Of a DNA stretch of 15,787 nucleotides, positions 9,701-15,660 are shown piece after piece (within the stretch, counting starts at the first letter, position 1; every line of letters begins with the position of its first letter). Source of the DNA: Cymbomonas tetramitiformis (Eukaryota; Chlorophyta; Pyramimonadophyceae; Pyramimonadales; Pyramimonadaceae); contig LGRX02034397.1 in assembly GCA_001247695.2 (NCBI GenBank), positions 1 through 15,787 on the forward strand. The letters are read 5' to 3'. The translations under genes and the position numbers were made by a program. The notes beneath the pieces are model-generated. The model was not told where the DNA came from. It worked only from the letters and a program-made list of their open reading frames with translations, and ran no database searches.

Positions 9701-12700
9701 GTAGTGGGCTCAGAAACGCATGCTTGTAGCTAGAGCAGTGGCCTCAGAAACGCGGACTTGTAGCAGTGGCCTCAGAAACGCATGCTTGTTGCAGTGGCCT
9801 CAGAAACGTGGTCAGCCCCCCTCTGACAGCGTGCACCAGTCCCCATCGTGTTGGACTTAGCGGCAGACGGACCGCTGCTAGATTCCTAATCCTGATTAGG
9901 AATCAGAATTCCCCTTGATTCCCAAGGGGAATCCTGCGGGGAGACGGCTCCTGGGGACTAGGGGGGGCAAAGCGAGCAACGCTGTGACAAGGGTAGGTTG
10001 GGGCGAGAGGGGCCGGGACGAACGAGGGTCAGGTCGCTGGGGAGCGAGGGTTAAGGGCGCCTACTCTCTGAGGCATCGAGCGGAACGCGGAGCTCTCCTC
10101 ACAGGCACGCGCGATCAGGGAGCACCGGGTAGGGGGGGGTGGGCAGTAGACCTCAGCGAGGCGCTTCACAAGCTCCTCCTCACAGCGCTCCAGCTGCTTG
10201 CGGCGGACGGTCACGATCTCCTCGCAGGCGGCGTAGGCGCTCTTGACCGAACCCTGCAGGTCGAAGTGGGAGGCTCGCTTCAGCAGCGCCTCCTCCGGGG
10301 ACGAGGACGCGCCAAGCACCTCTTTCAGCCTCGCCTCCCTGGCCACACGCACAAGCCCCCTCCACTCCTCCACCCACTTCAGCCCTGCGGCGCCATCCCC
10401 CCTCCTCCGGGGTGCCAGGTGCCTGTAAGCTCCTGGAGCACGGGGCGATACATAGCAGCGACTCTTCTCGTCATCAGGATGGCCTCATGGGAGTGATAGA
10501 CGCACCGATCACTCTCCTCTCCGGTTTTCGACTTGATCGTTCGGCTGGTCTTCATCTCCATCGCCTGAGGTCTCGCCTCACCGCCCACCTCGATTCTTTA
10601 CCACGCCCGCCTCTCGATTGCAGGCGCCCTACCACCAGCGCCCCGCAGCGGACGTGAGGCATCACGGCCTCACCGTGGGCAGGGGAAATGCCGTGCCCCC
10701 CCGCATACTTCTTGTGTCCCCCGTAATCCCTTTGCGCCCTCGCTCCCTAACACAGTGTTCCTCACCTCAAACACAGGTCGTCTGGCAGTAGATTATTTGG
10801 TCCTGACCCATGGAGTGCCGGGGGAGTGGCAGTCCCTGGGGGGAAGTCCCGGAGCCGAATATGGCAGCATGACCGCGGCACAGTGGGCGACCTGGAGGTG
10901 GTGGTCGAGCTCGAGGTAGAGGGCGCGCTCTGCCGGGGTGAGCTGCACGTTCTCCATGTGCTCCTCCCAGGGAATCTCGTCGATCTCCGCCACGTTCTGC
11001 CGCACAAAGCGGTCCAGGAAGCTCTGTGCGAGGCGATGCCGCCGCTCGTGCCAGGCGTCTGTGTGCGCCTCACGGAAAAAGTGGAAGCGCTCCACCTGCA
11101 TCATGCCCCCCTGCCTGCATCATGCCCCCCTGCTCTCCGGATTGGGGAGCGGAGAGCCTCGGAGGTGTGGAGAGCTCACTGCCATCTGCCTATTGAGGTC
11201 TGTGTGTCACGCAGCCATGCGCCGCGACCGTGCCCCTCGATGTCTCAGTGACCGCCAAGCCTCCAAGGTCGCCCAGAGTCCGGAGGAGTCCGCCTGGTGA
11301 TCAACGCTGCAGGGGGGGGCTAGGGCCTGGCGATCAATGCTGCAGGGGGGCCAGGGCCTGGTTATCAACGCTTCAGGGGGCCAGGGCCTGGTGATCTACG
11401 CTGCAGGGGACCCAGGGCCTGTTGATCTACGCTGCAGGGGGCCAGGGCCTGGTGATCTACGCTGCAGGGGGCCAAGGCCTGGTGGATCTACGCTGCAGGG
11501 GGCCCAGGGCCTGGTGATCTACGCTGCAGGGGGCCAGGGCCTGGTGATCAACGCTGCAGGGGGCCAGGGCCTGGTGATCTACGCTGCAGGGGGGCCAGAG
11601 CCTGGTGATCTACGCTGCAGGGGGCCAGAGCCTGGTGATTCAGCGGCAGGGGGCCAGAGCCTGGTGATCAACGCTGCAGGGGGGCTAGGGCCTGGCGATC
11701 AATGCTGCAGGGGGCCAGGGCCTGGTTATCAACGCTCCAGGGGACCCAGGGCCTGGTGATCTACGCTGCAGGGGACCCAGGGCCTGGTGATCTACGCTGC
11801 AGGGGACCCAGGGCCTGGTGATCTACGCTGCAGGGGGGCCAGGGCCTGGTGATCAACGCTGCAGGGGGCCCAGGGCCTGGTGATCTACGCTGCAGGGGGC
11901 CCAGGGCCTGGTGATCTACGCTGCAGGGGGGCCAGAGCCTGGCGATCTACGCTGCAGGGGGGCAAGGGCGCACCCGGGTCTGCTCCTTCTTGGTGGCCGG
12001 AGCCTCGTCCACCCCGAGGTGTACGCCCAGAAACACCGCCATGCTCTTGATCTCCGCAAAGTTCCCAACAGGGGGTGTACCCGACAGGCACCATCGCCTC
12101 TCCGCCTGGCCGCCGCCCCTCCGCCCTTCAGCCCCTCGGGAGCTATCGCGGGCTCGGCGACCTTGCCTCTGCAGCAGGGCTGTGAGGCCTCGTCTTGGCG
12201 ATCTTGCCTCTGCAGCAGGGCTGTGAGGCCTCGTCTTGGCGATCTTGCCTCTGCAGCAGGGCTGTGAGGCCTCGTCTTGGCGCTCTTGCCTCTGCAGCAG
12301 GGCTGTGAGGCCTCGTCTTGGCGCTCTTGCCTCTGCAGCAGGGCTGTGAGGCCTCGTCTTGGCGATCTTGCCTCTGCAGCAGGGCTGTGCGGCCTCGTCT
12401 TGGCGATGCGCCACACGAGGCACCTCTCATCCTTGTAACTGAGTACATAGGCTTCCGCACTGCAACATGGGCAATGAGCCACGTGTAGGCAGTACGTCAC
12501 TTGTAGGCAGATCGAGGCGCATGCAGGCAGCACGTCACTCGTAGGCAGATCAAGGCGCAGGCAGGCAGCATGTTACACGTAGGCAGATCAAGGCGCAGGC
12601 AGGCAGCACGTCACGCCTGTGTGCAGCTGCAGGCCATGGCAGAGCCTGAGCGGCCGCCTCCGCAGTCGGGCTAAGGGCGTTGCCTTCAGGCTGAGCACGG

Positions 12701-15437
12701 CTTGACGTTCGCGGCCGGTGAGGTACGTGAACTCATCCACCACCACACGGCCCCAGCGGAAAAGCTCGAAGGGAGCGGAGCGCAGCTGCTTCCAATCTGC
12801 AGCCACCGCCGCCTCCTCCAGTCCCCAGGGATCCGCCCCAGCCTCCTCCCCCGCCTTCTTCGGCCGAGAAAGGCTGACCGGCTTCCTCTTCGGCTTGGCC
12901 TCCTCCCACTCCTCCTCCTCATCATCATCGTCGTCGTCCGCGTATTGCGGACGCTTCTGTCCCGCTCTGGCACTCGTCCGCCCGCCCTGCAACCTCCAGC
13001 ATCGCCCCTGGCGAGCCCCTCAGCTTCCATACCTCTCCCTCTCTCCACGCCATCCACACCCTGTGCTCCTTCCCACCAGCCAGGACCAGCCCGAGCAAGG
13101 CGCGTGGTTCAGTCAGCGCTGGACGTCACCCAGTCAGCTGCATCGAGGTGCGCCGCCATACCATGGCGCTGCGCCAGCGCATGGCAGGGTGGTGCGCCAG
13201 CCTGGGCCGAAAGCGGGCCTGAAGTTTCCGTCAGCTGCGATATGGCAGAGTCTTCGGAGCACCTCACATCATGTGCCGTTGGATCACATCATGCATGTCA
13301 GCAGGTGAGAGGGGCAGGCTCGCAGCGGGTGGACAGGCAGAACCTTTTTCACTGCTGGGCTGGGCACCTTGGCCGCCTGCTTCGCACCCTTCGCCTTCTT
13401 CCCCCTGTTCATCTTCGTCCCCTTGTTCTCCTGGTCCCAGCCCCACCCTCTGATTTGGTCAACTTGCACGAGTAGCAACCCTTCGGACTTAGCCACCTGC
13501 TCAAGCTACATCCCTTCGATCTAGCTTGCGTGCACGAGCTACAACCCTTTGATCTTGCTGGCGTGCACAAGCTACAACCCTTCGATCTAGCTTGCGTGCA
13601 CGAGCTAAAACCCTTTGATCTAGCCCCCCTTCGATGTAAGCGCCCCTACGTGACCTGCAATATTGCACCCGCCATAGCCTTCGGATCTTGCCCCAAGGTA
13701 CAAGATATTCGCCCAATCCTCTGGAGTGATTTTCCAATGCATGAGCTGCAACCCTGAGGTCTTGCCCACATGCATGAGCTGTGACCCTTAGAAAGTGCCC
13801 GCCTGCACAAGCTGCCACCCTTAGATTTCTCCGCCCTGCACAAGCTGTTACCCTTAGATCTTACCCGCCTGCACACGCTGTGACCCTCCACTCTGGCATC
13901 AACAACCACCCCACACTCTCCACAGGGGGGCACCTTCTCCGGGGACATCTCCCGCTCCTCGCCGTCTGCCGCCGTGACCACAGCCTGGCCTTTACCCCCT
14001 TTCAGCTTCTTGACGGCTTTGGCCGCCTTGCCCTTCGCTGGGGCCACCTCCACTGGGGCTTCCTCCACTTCCTCCATGGCGGTGTCCCCCCCCTCCGCAG
14101 CCGCGCGCGCCGCCTTGTCCGCACGGTAGACAGCTTTCTTGGATGCGCCCAGGAGCTGCGTTCCAGAGGTCACTCGGGCGGCGGTGGTGCCCAGATTGCC
14201 CTTCAGGAGATCCGCCTGCTCCTCTGCCTTCCGCCGCGTCTCCGTCCGCGCCGCCTTGACAGCCGCCCGCACCGCCTGCACGCCGCCTGGCCCTCCTTGC
14301 AGCTCTTGCACCCGCTCCTCCAGCGCCGCCATGGCCTCCTCGTATCCGGTGTTGAAGTGCCGGCCTCCCTGCAGGCAGGCGTGCCCCCCCATCCACCACA
14401 AGGTCATGTCGAGGCGGACGGACGGGGACCATCCGCACAGGCCGGCGTGCCCGTGAGCATGCGGTTGGGAGACTGACGAGAGGCACACCGTCGCGGCATT
14501 TTGGCAGGCTGCCGACTGCCACGGCCCAGCTTCCTGAGCACAACACAGCATCTCGTGGGCTCGTGTTCCGAGGGGCGCACTCGCTTGCCCTAACCTCGTG
14601 CTGCATCTCAGCAAGGTCTTGCAGGGCTACTGCCCAAACCACACCGCGCAGGGGGATGTCCATTGCAGGTGACTCTGCTGCATCCAAGTCTCCTGGGTGT
14701 TCACACCCTGGGAGAGGAGGGCATGCCTTGGCCGGGAGGGGGGTGGCCCCAGCGAGATCAGCGAGCCGCGTGAAGTAGAGGTCGCTGCGCATAACTGAGG
14801 TGGCTGCAACAACAATGTCTGCTTCTTCCACCTCCTTCACCGTCAGGCGGTTCAGATCCCCCATCGTGTTGATCACCAGCATCTGCGGTGCGAGCCAAGC
14901 GCCCAACCCCGCTCCCCCCCTTGGTGCCGAGGGATCAAAGCATCTCGCCTCGCGCCTTCCCTCATGGCCGCAGGATCAAAACCATGTGGCTCGGAGGCAT
15001 TCGCCGCTCAGAGCTTTAAGGACGCAGGCAAGTCGGGCATACTGAGAGCGGCGACGCAAAGGGCAAACGGCGGCTGGAGGCAGTACCTTGAAGGCGCTGC
15101 CGGTGAACTTCTTCACCTCGCGCGGCCACTGAGAAAGCAGGTGTGGTGGCGCCAGGATGAGGGTCGCCTTCACGGGGAGGGCGCCCCGGGCAGGGCCAGG
15201 CGGCGGCGGCGGCGGCTTCAATGGCGCGGCGTCAATCACGCCGAGTGTGATGGCCGTCTTGCCGTAGCCCACCTGATCCGCCAGCACGCCGCCACGCACC
15301 AGCACGGGGACCTCCGCACGGCCCTCGGCGCGCCACCCTAGCGGGCCAAGCACTGCCTCAGTCACCTCCTGCTCCAGGAAGTTCTCCGTGCTCGCCTCCT
15401 GGCCGCCCTCCCCTCCCCGCAACGAATCATATATATG
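3544..15437 (-). CDS. SNF2-family DNA-dependent ATPase with RING-like insert, 16 exons, 5' partial
   Basis: Joined exons (5' to 3' on the minus strand): 15437-15087, 14882-14727, 14368-13934, 13430-13368, 12986-12684, 12105-11974, 11095-10892, 10564-10506, 10338-10152, 9380-9243, 9105-8839, 8066-7864, 7589-7529, 7042-6971, 6828-6760, 3762-3544. They give 972 residues with no internal stop. Motifs in order: Walker A GGVLADQVGYGKT (49-61), Ia ATLILAPPHLLSQW (91-104), motif II VVVDEFTYL (416-424), III LSGTPP (443-448), RING-like Cys/His cluster (752-794), lobe 2 ALVFVQFPDLMEK (near 841-853), V DESASGANLTTAN (901-913), VI QAIGRVRRYGQ (935-945). SNF2 proteins use ATP to translocate on duplex DNA in chromatin remodelling or repair. 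A RING between the lobes is the layout of SHPRH/Rad5-type ubiquitin ligases and of large algal and fungal families. That it works as an E3 ligase is inference. The N-terminus lies beyond 15787. Family assignment is firm; orthology is not resolved. Confidence 0.92.
3913..3985 (+). repeat. 73-bp direct repeat, left copy
   Basis: This copy aligns without gaps to 6335-6407, with 60 of 73 positions identical by eye. The shared core is AATCACTGCCGGGTAC followed by CAACATCGCG. It lies outside the left inverted repeat. Weaker similarity continues to about 4072 (CACACACT then GCATGAG). Confidence 0.75.
4134..4183. repeat. 50-bp palindrome with a perfect 40-bp core
   Basis: 4139-4178 is a perfect palindrome centred on AAACCGGTTT, built from CTTTGGTGAATCACC and its complement. 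It extends five bases each way to 4134-4183 with one mismatch. It is made of the same CACCAAAG unit as the terminal repeats. Confidence 0.9.
4191..4309. repeat. Inverted repeat, 19-bp arms and 81-nt loop
   Basis: Arms 4191-4209 and 4291-4309 pair at 18 of 19 positions (CACCAAGGTGTACTCGGTC and its near complement). Two more CCACTTTGGTGA units follow at about 4329 and 4340. Confidence 0.8.
4769..4849. repeat. 81-nt hairpin, 35-bp arms
   Basis: Arms 4769-4803 and 4815-4849 pair at 33 of 35 positions around the 11-nt loop ggaccccgtaa. Size and near-complete pairing resemble a plant- or alga-type pre-miRNA or a small MITE. It is intronic on the minus strand. No expression evidence is available. 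Confidence 0.85.
5081..5201. repeat. Three consecutive hairpins
   Basis: First, 5081-5098 is a perfect 18-bp palindrome (CTGACAGCGCGCTGTCAG). Second, 5099-5145 has CCCTAGC...GCTAGGG outside and ACGCGGA...TCCGCGT inside. Third, 5151-5201 has outer arms TCCCTCATCCGC...GCGGATGAGGGA around the perfect palindrome CACTCGCTTGCAAGCGAGTG. They abut with almost no spacer. Confidence 0.85.
5202..6175. other. Interior of element, no recognised feature
   Basis: This is moderately AT-rich sequence between the hairpin cluster and the right inverted repeat. Short frames on both strands (for example 5549-5791) lack motifs and coding-like codon use. I see no RNA gene. Confidence 0.5.
6335..6407 (+). repeat. 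73-bp direct repeat, right copy
   Basis: This is the partner of 3913-3985, in the same orientation, outside the right inverted repeat. About 100 bp separate it from the inverted repeat, versus about 87 bp on the left. The pair therefore brackets the inverted-repeat element but is not a simple target-site duplication. Confidence 0.75.
6458..6516 (+). repeat. (ACAG)n microsatellite
   Basis: Tetranucleotide GACA/ACAG repeats with two interruptions (ggc near 6479 and aatg near 6500). It marks the change from AT-leaning sequence to GC-rich sequence and lies in the last SNF2 intron. Confidence 0.95.
6760..6828 (-). CDS. SNF2 gene, exon 15: lobe-2 segment before motif V
   Basis: This exon has 23 codons, ALDQFQAETLAEDDPQ then VLLLNVK, the strand that leads into motif V. 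The acceptor is caccag|GCG and the donor AAG|gtgctc, phase 0. GC-ending codons are 21 of 23. It is followed by a 2997-nt intron. Confidence 0.9.
6971..7042 (-). CDS. SNF2 gene, exon 14: lobe-2 segment
   Basis: This exon has 24 codons, VAEALGDAGIKSLQLKGSVF then QKTK. It directly continues DLMEK-VAEAL, as expected in SNF2 helicase C domains. The acceptor is gggcag|GTG and the donor AAG|gtgcct, phase 0. Confidence 0.9.
7529..7589 (-). CDS. SNF2 gene, exon 13: lobe-2 motif IV
   Basis: One base plus 20 codons. The first base completes an Arg codon from exon 12, then SLNNSERALVFVQFPDLMEK follows, the conserved first strand of the helicase C domain. The acceptor is gggtcag|ATC and the donor AAG|gtggct, phase 0. 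Confidence 0.9.
7864..8066 (-). CDS. SNF2 gene, exon 12: rest of RING-like cluster and start of lobe 2
   Basis: 67 codons plus two bases. AVLSCCGHVGEATC and ECPTPGC complete the Cys/His cluster, then GQGGKFGTKLAQIVTLL begins lobe 2. The third ligand pair is degenerate (Glu where RING has Cys, then Cys), and the last pair is spaced C-x4-C instead of C-x2-C. The donor is TTAG|gtgcct, phase 2. Confidence 0.85.
8209..8666 (+). repeat. Minisatellite of 15-18-bp units in SNF2 intron 11
   Basis: Variable units of the type CCTGCCAGTGGACCCC or CCTGCCAGTCGACCTCC fill most of the intron 8838-8067. On the transcribed strand each unit contains ctggcag, which resembles a splice acceptor. Long proline- or glycine-rich frames across it on both strands follow from the repeat and do not indicate genes. 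Confidence 0.92.
8839..9105 (-). CDS. SNF2 gene, exon 11: basic patch, coiled coil and first RING-like Cys pair
   Basis: This exon has 89 codons. A Lys-rich patch (KATGKKKKGSRG) is followed by a long amphipathic helix (VHLLRRLEKELVGRVRSLRYF), VTIRDLQRKAS and the C-P-A-C pair that opens the RING-like cluster. The acceptor is atacag|GAA and the donor CAG|gtgcga. Acceptor context is duplicated 36 bp upstream. Confidence 0.87.
9110..9161 (+). repeat. 16-bp exact direct repeat at the exon 11 acceptor
   Basis: ATGACCCAGCAGCCAT occurs at 9110-9125 and 9146-9161, 36 bp apart. On the gene strand this places two copies of GGCTGCTGGGTCAT just upstream of acceptor atacag. Confidence 0.85.
9243..9380 (-). 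CDS. SNF2 gene, exon 10: inter-lobe region
   Basis: This exon has 46 codons, AQDMLSQLQQADDSFDGDAY and then ARWQRHVNGEGCGDTEATAKL. The acceptor is gtacag|GCA; a second AG six bases on would delete two residues. The donor is AAG|gtgacg, phase 0. No named motif is visible. Placement rests on splice sites, continuous frame and GC-ending codons. Confidence 0.78.
9440..9811 (+). repeat. Minisatellite with two unit lengths (28 and 34 bp) in SNF2 intron 9
   Basis: There are twelve units of GCTTGTAG(CTAGAG)CAGTGGCCTCAGAAACGCNN, with or without the 6-bp insert CTAGAG. The order is 34,28,28,34,28,34,34,28,34,34,28,28, which sums exactly to 372 bp. The array lies in intron 10151-9381. Confidence 0.93.
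9881..9932. repeat. Two adjacent hairpins
   Basis: 9881-9904 has 11-bp arms (GATTCCTAATC/GATTAGGAATC) and a 2-nt loop. 9908-9932 has 10-bp arms (ATTCCCCTTG/CAAGGGGAAT) and a 5-nt loop. Both lie just outside the 28/34-bp array in the same intron. Confidence 0.8.
10152..10338 (-). CDS. SNF2 gene, exon 9: inter-lobe helices
   Basis: One base plus 62 codons. EARLKEVLGASSSPEEALLKRASHFDL is followed by a long charged helix (AACEEIVTVRRKQLERCEEELVKRLAE), predicted coiled coil. The acceptor is ggccag and the donor GAG|gtctac, phase 0. An earlier GT after DLQ is possible but would remove the helix. Confidence 0.85.
10506..10564 (-). CDS. SNF2 gene, exon 8: short lysine-rich exon
   Basis: A 59-nt exon, AMEMKTSRTIKSKTGEESD plus two bases of an Arg codon. 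The donor is CG|gtgcgt, phase 2. The missing base comes from the next exon (CG + G = Arg), giving SDREARLKEVLG without a frame break. The phase match supports both borders. Confidence 0.83.
10892..11095 (-). CDS. SNF2 gene, exon 7: inter-lobe helical region
   Basis: This exon has 68 codons, VERFHFFREAHTDAW through LTPAERALYLELDHHLQ. The last block matches the SNF2 segment (L-T-x-x-E-R-x-x-Y) that precedes the insertion between the lobes. The acceptor is atgcag|GTG and the donor CAG|gtcgcc, phase 0. Confidence 0.9.
11294..11966 (+). repeat. Minisatellite of 30/31-bp units in SNF2 intron 6
   Basis: About 22 units of GCTGCAGGGGGCCAGGGCC followed by TGGTGATCTAC, with length variation in the G run. 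It fills most of intron 11973-11096 and stops about 8 nt from the exon 6 donor. The 140-residue plus-strand frame here is a by-product. Confidence 0.93.
11974..12105 (-). CDS. SNF2 gene, exon 6: motif III
   Basis: This exon has 44 codons, beginning AERRWCLSGTPPVGNF (motif III, SGTP) and continuing AEIKSMAVFLGVHLGVDE, the usual region after motif III. The acceptor is ggccag|GCG and the donor CGG|gtgcgc, both phase 0. The exon is sandwiched between two minisatellites, with the 30/31-bp array starting only about 8 nt past its donor. Confidence 0.9.
12156..12401 (+). repeat. 41-bp minisatellite, six exact-length copies, SNF2 intron 5
   Basis: Copies start at 12156, 12197, 12238, 12279, 12320 and 12361, each GGCGATCTTGCCTCTGCAGC followed by AGGGCTGTGAGGCCTCGTCTT, with very few substitutions. 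Because 41 is not a multiple of three and the unit has no stop in any minus frame, all three minus frames run open through the array. Confidence 0.95.
12484..12616 (+). repeat. 38-bp tandem repeat, three copies plus a partial copy, SNF2 intron 5
   Basis: Units 12503-12540, 12541-12578 and 12579-12616 begin GTAGGCAGATC and include GGCGCAGGCAGGCAGCACGT. A partial copy precedes them. This is a second, unrelated array in the same intron as the 41-bp array. Confidence 0.9.
12684..12986 (-). CDS. SNF2 gene, exon 5: acidic linker and motif II
   Basis: This exon has 101 codons. It starts with a basic stretch, then an acidic run of Asp and Glu encoded by GAC/GAT/GAG triplets (positions about 12908-12945). 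The conserved block ELFRWGRVVVDEFTYL follows. It contains motif II with the residues DEFT, where many SNF2 proteins have DEAH or DEGH. It ends AVLSLK|gcaacg, the second GC donor. The acceptor is ttgcag|GGC. Confidence 0.88.
13368..13430 (-). CDS. SNF2 gene, exon 4: 21-residue basic micro-exon
   Basis: A 63-nt exon encoding a Lys/Gly-rich stretch (ENKGTKMNRGKKAKGAKQAAK is 21 residues; the core is NRGKKAKGAKQAAK). It lies between acceptor gaccag and donor AAG|gtgccc, both phase 0, so including or skipping it keeps the frame. It probably extends the linker basic patch. It is supported by splice sites, composition and GC-ending codons, not by a conserved motif. Confidence 0.65.
13462..13893 (+). 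repeat. Degenerate 32/33-bp minisatellite in SNF2 intron 3
   Basis: Units of the type CTTGCGTGCACGAGCTACAA followed by CCCTTCGATCTAG, more diverged than the other arrays and interrupted at about 13630-13735. It occupies nearly all of intron 13933-13431. Because 33 is a multiple of three, the minus strand reads as 11-residue Ser-Lys-Gly/Cys-Arg repeats in the frame of exon 3. Confidence 0.9.
13934..14368 (-). CDS. SNF2 gene, exon 3: coiled-coil and charged linker inside lobe 1
   Basis: This exon has 145 codons, starting GGRHFNTGYEEAM after acceptor ctgcag. The first third is Glu/Arg/Ala-rich and likely coiled coil (EEAMAALEERVQEL, then ARTETRRKAEEQADLL). It becomes Ala/Lys-rich (AKGKAAKAVKKLKGGKG) and ends EREMSPEK|gtgccc. 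It inserts a long linker between motifs Ib and II. The frame stays open past the donor into repeat sequence, so retention or an alternative donor is possible. Confidence 0.8.
14369..14726 (-). other. Predicted GC-AG intron (intron 2)
   Basis: The donor reads AAG|gcatgc and the acceptor ctgcag|GGA. Exon 2 ends phase 0 and exon 3 starts phase 0 (PLPAK-GGRHF). Usable GT dinucleotides nearby break the frame. Length is 358 nt. Confidence 0.7.
14727..14882 (-). CDS. SNF2 gene, exon 2: motif Ib/Ic region
   Basis: This exon has 52 codons, from MLVINTMGDLNRL to ATPLPAK, and includes EEADIVVAATSVMRSDLYF, the lobe-1 segment after motif Ia. The acceptor is ccgcag|ATG. The donor is AAG|gcatgc, a GC donor. 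The next GT (CAGG|gtgtga) would leave phase 2 and shift the following exon out of frame. Confidence 0.87.
15087..15437 (-). CDS. SNF2 gene, exon 1 in window: motifs I and Ia
   Basis: This exon has 117 codons, beginning near HIYDSLRGGEGG. It carries the Walker A loop GGVLADQVGYGKT and motif Ia (ATLILAPPHLLSQW). A run of six prolines between them is encoded by a CCN triplet repeat. The acceptor ctgaag is weaker than the cag used elsewhere, so the 5' border could move upstream; the frame stays open there. The donor is AAG|gtactg, phase 0. This is not the first exon of the gene. Confidence 0.88.
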
Positions 15438-15450
15438 CTTCAGAGACACA

Positions 15451-15660
15451 GCAGCAGTGCGCGGGCAGGGCAGTTGCAGAGGGGCTCAGGTGGCCCAGTA
15501 AGGCTCAGGGAGCAGAGGGGTGGTCCTGCGCGTAGGCTTGGTGGTGGAGATATGGCTCGCGCAGCTCGGGGGGCAGGGATGCATTGGCTTCAAGCACGCG
15601 GCAGCAGTGCGCCGGCGGTGCGGATGCAGAGGGGCTCGGGTGGCTCAGTAAGGCTTAGGG
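15451..15660 (+). repeat. 60-bp direct duplication upstream of exon 1
   Basis: 15451-15510 and 15601-15660 match at 52 of 60 positions, exactly 150 bp apart. Similarity continues into gcttca just to the left of each copy. On the gene strand each copy is followed by a cttgaag or ctgaag acceptor-like site, so the exon 1 acceptor region looks duplicated. Confidence 0.8.

Larger units (their letters stand above)
12106..12683 (-). other. Predicted GC-AG intron (intron 5)
   Basis: The donor reads AAG|gcaacg after AVLSLK and the acceptor ggccag|GCG before AERRWCLSGTPP. The joined sequence matches the usual motif II-to-III spacing. Length is 578 nt. It contains the 41-bp and 38-bp arrays. Confidence 0.75.

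Noticed and set aside
11337..11759. 140-residue plus-strand Gly-rich frame
   Set aside because: It is wholly made of the 30/31-bp intronic array, and similar frames appear in several registers. This is a repeat artefact.
11294..11966. G-quadruplex array
   Set aside because: The G runs within a unit are only two, and the loops between units are about 19 nt, too long for a convincing quadruplex call.
111..12616. CRISPR-like arrays
   Set aside because: The repeats are contiguous tandem units without unique spacers, in a eukaryotic intron or intergenic setting.
12702..13475. 257-residue plus-strand frame
   Set aside because: It is the antisense shadow of exons 4 and 5, where high GC removes stops.
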